64,000 bases of DNA, from positions 434,001 to 498,000 of the forward strand of contig CBDBIW010000015.1 of NCBI GenBank assembly GCA_965206015.1. Direction: 5' to 3'. The first letter of the stretch is position 1. Every line of letters begins with the position of its first letter. This document shows, piece by piece, positions 61,464-64,000 of the stretch. The stretch is from JAJCYL01 sp965206015. GTDB taxonomy: Bacteria > Bacteroidota > Bacteroidia > Cytophagales > Cyclobacteriaceae. A program made the position numbers and the translations under genes. The notes under the pieces are model-generated. The model ran no database searches, was not told the DNA's origin, and saw nothing but the letters and a program-made list of their open reading frames with translations.

Positions 61464-62029
61464 GCGGAATCCGTGAGCTCTTCCCTATCTAAATGACTTA
61501 CAAGAACTCTTACAACATCCCTCGCACTGCATGCCATTAAACCTCGTGTATTTCTTACATCAGACACCAAAGTAAGTCCCGGGTGTTTTTATTTAAGGTA
61601 CTTAAAATACGTAAAGGAGTTCCAGTTTTCTGAACTGGTACTATAGACTTCGGGTGTAACACTTTACTCCCTCCAATTGAGAGACCGCTTCCTCCAAGAC
61701 CAAAATTATCAAGCTCTCCTGAGCATTTCTACATAGGAAGCCCTCTGTCACAAATACCTCATTGCAATTAATTGAAAGTATTTGCTGAAGACGGCTCTCG
61801 ATTTCATTCGTAGCAGGTTCGAATCTATTGTCCATCAGCAAAATATCTAATGCAGAAACGTGGAGAGCGTCTATACCCAATTCTTGCAATGGTGTATTTT
61901 TACCTTCTCATCAATCAATATAGTGAGGTTTTACATCGTCAGATTCGTTTTTTAAATGGCATACAGAGCTCTGGTGTCTTTCATGCTAAACAGGTTGAAT
62001 ATCCGTTTGGTTATGAAGTATTCCCAAGG

Positions 62030-62238
62030 CATTCCACTTACTTTTAGACTCAATGTCGATGACAGCATATCCTTTGCTGAAAAGTGGTTTATCATCCTTT
62101 ACAAACGCAATGGAAAGGCCTGACACTTACCAGTCTTTCATGCCTTGATTTGCATAAGTATCGGGAGTTTTGATGTCGTCAAACATGTTGGGCATATACC
62201 TGAAAGGGTAGGAGAAATAGCAGTAATAATTTTTTCAT
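62030..62238 (-). pseudogene. N-terminal relic of a secreted serine beta-lactamase-like hydrolase
   Basis: An ATG at 62238 gives a clear signal peptide (MKKLLLLFLLPFQVYAQ), stopped two codons later. A shifted frame then reads MFDDIKTPDTYANQGMKDW and, after another stop, VSGLSIAFVKDDKPLFSKGY followed by AVIDIES, the N-terminal hallmark of class C/PBP-like serine hydrolases (PGLSIAVVKDGKxVFxKGYG). The catalytic SxxK and later blocks are missing because the sequence joins the aspartokinase relic. Confidence 0.75.
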
Positions 62239-62347
62239 TATAAAAAAGGGTGCCGTTATTATGATGGAGTTCTTCATGAACGAGTGAATAACCTCGCTTA
62301 AGTGACGGGATTATCCATTACGTTCAAAGTGACAGCTAATTAATAAG

Positions 62348-64000
62348 TTACAAACTCTTTTTACCGACAGTGACTGGAGGCACATCTTTAGCCTTTTGGT
62401 TGATTTTCTGAATATCATTGGCAATAATCTGCTCTAAGGTGCTTTGTGCTTCATTCACTTCACTTCTTAATTGGTCAAGACGTGACAATTGCGGTTGAGT
62501 TGGTTTGCCCGTCGCACCATTTATTGCTCTGGAAAGAGATCGAATTTCTTCTCTCAATCGTGGACGCTGTCGATATCCCATGGAAGGAGGAGGTCTTTTT
62601 AATACATCATCCTGCAACTCACCCAGTTTTTGCTGAGCTTCTTTGATATCCTTCATTACACTTTGGTCAAAGTCCTGATTTTCACTTTGCTTTAATTTTC
62701 TATTGAGTTCACCCAATTGTTGATCATAAGTTTTAGTGTCATTAACCATGGAATTTGATTGAGAAAGCAATTCTCTCAAAGCAAGCATCGTACTTGTTCT
62801 GAGTTGATAATCCCCGTTAGACATTTTAACCCTTGGATCCCCACGAACTTCAATAGTAGTTTCCAATTCCTCGCCATTAACCTTCAATCTTGCTGTATAA
62901 GTTCCGGGTGCTACATAAGGGTACATTGGTCCCGAGAAGAATTCTCCACCGGTAGCATCTTTCATTGGCTTGGCCGCCTCATGGCCTAAGTTCCAAACCA
63001 TGCGATTGATTCCAGCTTTAGCTGTGGAATCGGCCAGAGTTCGGATGACTTTACCTGAGGAATTCAAGATATCCACACTTGCTGTAATTTTGTCCCCAGT
63101 GGATAGATAATAATTGATATTGGCTCCAAAATCAGGATTTTTGGCCTTGTAATGACGATCGCCCAAATTCTCCAACCTGTCGTACATGTGCCACAACGTG
63201 GCTCTTCTTGCAGGGAATAAATGAACTGATTTCCCATTAGTATTACTTATTTCCTGAATTGGCCTGATATCATCCAATATCCAGGCACCTCGGCCATGGG
63301 TTGCAACTATCAAATCACGATCCCTGGCCTGTATGCGTATATCGCGAACTGAAACATTGGGTAAATTATTGTTAATCTTAGACCAACTCTGACCTTGATC
63401 CCAGCTCGCAAAAATGCCATGTTCCATACCTGCATATAAAAGATTTGGATTGATTGGGTCTTGCCTTACTACTTTTACATAATCATCCTGGGGAAGACCA
63501 TTTGTGATTTTTGACCATGTTCTGCCGTAGTCAGTAGTCATAAATATATATGGCCTGAAATCGTCCATCCTGTGCTGGTCGACAGTTACGAAGACGGTCC
63601 CGGCATCGTGTTCGGATGCATGAATTTTAGAAACCCATGCAAAGGCTGGTAAGCCCTTAATACGGTCATTTAGTTTGGTCCAATTTTTTCCTCCGTCTCT
63701 AGTAAGTTGGACATTGCCATCATCTGTACCTGCCCAGATCACTCCTGCCTCTACAGGGGATTCATCAATGTAGAGAATTGAACAATGAAACTCTGCTGCT
63801 GTATTATCCTGATAAATAGTACCACCTGACGTTCTTTGTTTTGACTTGTCATTGGTGGTTAAATCTCCACTGATTTGTTTCCAACTGTCCCCACGGTTAG
63901 TCGATTTAAAGATCACATTACCTCCAAAGTAGACTGTGTTGGGGTCATGGGGTGAGATGCTGATGGGTGAGTCCCAATTGAATCTGTATTTGTGATTCTC
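62348..64000 (-). CDS. Sortilin/VPS10-type beta-propeller protein, partial (5' end outside the window)
   Basis: The minus-strand frame is open across the right edge of the window (DSPISISPHDPNTVYFGG just upstream of the first internal Met). It has repeated BNR/Asp-box-like blades: STNRGDSWKQISGD, LTRDGGKNWTKLND, MTTDYGRTWSKITNGLP and SWDQGQSWSKINNNLP, then VATHGRGAWILDDIRP, typical of sortilin-like exo-propellers of Bacteroidota. A C-terminal module (about the last 230 residues) has a YVAPGTYTARLKVNGEE beta domain and a helical KLKQSENQDF region. Function unknown; several family members are secreted, and relatives are called glycosyl hydrolases only by fold. Confidence 0.88.
   Translation of the reverse strand, partial: ENHKYRFNWDSPISISPHDPNTVYFGGNVIFKSTNRGDSWKQISGDLTTNDKSKQRTSGGTIYQDNTAAEFHCSILYIDESPVEAGVIWAGTDDGNVQLTRDGGKNWTKLNDRIKGLPAFAWVSKIHASEHDAGTVFVTVDQHRMDDFRPYIFMTTDYGRTWSKITNGLPQDDYVKVVRQDPINPNLLYAGMEHGIFASWDQGQSWSKINNNLPNVSVRDIRIQARDRDLIVATHGRGAWILDDIRPIQEISNTNGKSVHLFPARRATLWHMYDRLENLGDRHYKAKNPDFGANINYYLSTGDKITASVDILNSSGKVIRTLADSTAKAGINRMVWNLGHEAAKPMKDATGGEFFSGPMYPYVAPGTYTARLKVNGEELETTIEVRGDPRVKMSNGDYQLRTSTMLALRELLSQSNSMVNDTKTYDQQLGELNRKLKQSENQDFDQSVMKDIKEAQQKLGELQDDVLKRPPPSMGYRQRPRLREEIRSLSRAINGATGKPTQPQLSRLDQLRSEVNEAQSTLEQIIANDIQKINQKAKDVPPVTVGKKSL

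Larger units (their letters stand above)
61046..61889 (-). pseudogene. Aspartokinase, internally deleted and broken by two tandem duplications
   Basis: Pieces in order from 61889: LGIDALHVSALDILLMDNRF, IESRLQQILSINCNEVFVTE, GFLCRN; then after a frameshift GSKVLHPKSIVPVQKTGTPL; then SDVRNTRGLMACSARDVVRV and DSALKLLK. A 16-bp duplication (61432-61463) shifts the frame; with one copy it continues LTSKKGVDIYNL. A 17-bp duplication (61248-61281) shifts it again; with one copy SLVSIIGDMMTLNEKLL leads to the end. These match aspartokinase (VFVTEGFICRN, KVLHPKS, ACT-domain tail). The central catalytic part between CRN and GSKVLHP is deleted and the N-terminus is missing. Confidence 0.82.

Overview
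The window is AT-rich chromosomal DNA from a member of the Bacteroidota, most likely a Cytophagales-type bacterium. The evidence is a FecI-type sigma / FecR / SusC / SusD locus, Bacteroidota-style promoter boxes (TAnnTTTG), a giant surface protein ending in a T9SS-type sorting domain, HMG-CoA-lyase and YceI family members, and Bacteroidota-type insertion sequences. No rRNA and no CRISPR array were seen; there is one tRNA-Glu.

Layout. 0-9.2 kb: housekeeping genes on the minus strand (ScpB, a DksA/TraR-type protein, a SMUG2-like DNA glycosylase, PyrE, YceI), with a CapA-like gene split by an IS630-type element and a CHRD-like lipoprotein gene split by an IS4-type element. 9.4-15.8 kb: three-gene proton-translocating transhydrogenase operon, an internally deleted TRAP binding protein, and ClpB. 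16-27 kb: GH1 fragment, repeat-rich spacer, then ECF sigma / broken FecR (frameshift plus a second IS630 copy) / SusC / SusD / NagZ-like GH3, a glycan-uptake locus that has lost its anti-sigma factor. 27.9-40 kb: CBS protein, polyphosphate-glucokinase-like ROK enzyme, a kinase/PLP-enzyme fusion, a molybdenum hydroxylase pair, DinB, a Gfo/Idh oxidoreductase and a metallo-hydrolase, interspersed with several dead genes. 40.7-46.5 kb: a giant BspA/DUF285 surface protein whose signal peptide lies behind a 7-bp repeat tract that puts it out of frame here. 46.5-56 kb: IS relic, EF-G paralogue, MsrB/MsrA, dead ketopantoate reductase, two polytopic glycosyltransferases. 56.4-59.2 kb: a collapsed Mu-like prophage with a small TTAA-flanked element. 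59.6-64 kb: GapA, tRNA-Glu, dead aspartokinase and serine hydrolase, and the end of a sortilin-type beta-propeller protein.

Two themes dominate. First, this genome is decaying: about fifteen genes are split, frameshifted or truncated. Many of the lesions are short tandem duplications (typically 16-19 bp, some 4 bp), and in six of them removing one copy restores the reading frame of a recognisable gene; a seventh, a 20-bp near-duplication in a transposition ATPase, looks alike. This looks like one recurrent mutational process. Second, the giant surface protein looks like a contingency locus: four AGCAATC units lie between the only ATG and the signal peptide, and changing the count to two or five would put the ATG in frame. 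A perfect 61-bp non-coding element lies about 100 bp upstream of that gene and again upstream of the sigma-factor locus 23.7 kb away.

All assignments are from reading the sequence and recalled family motifs; no database search was run.
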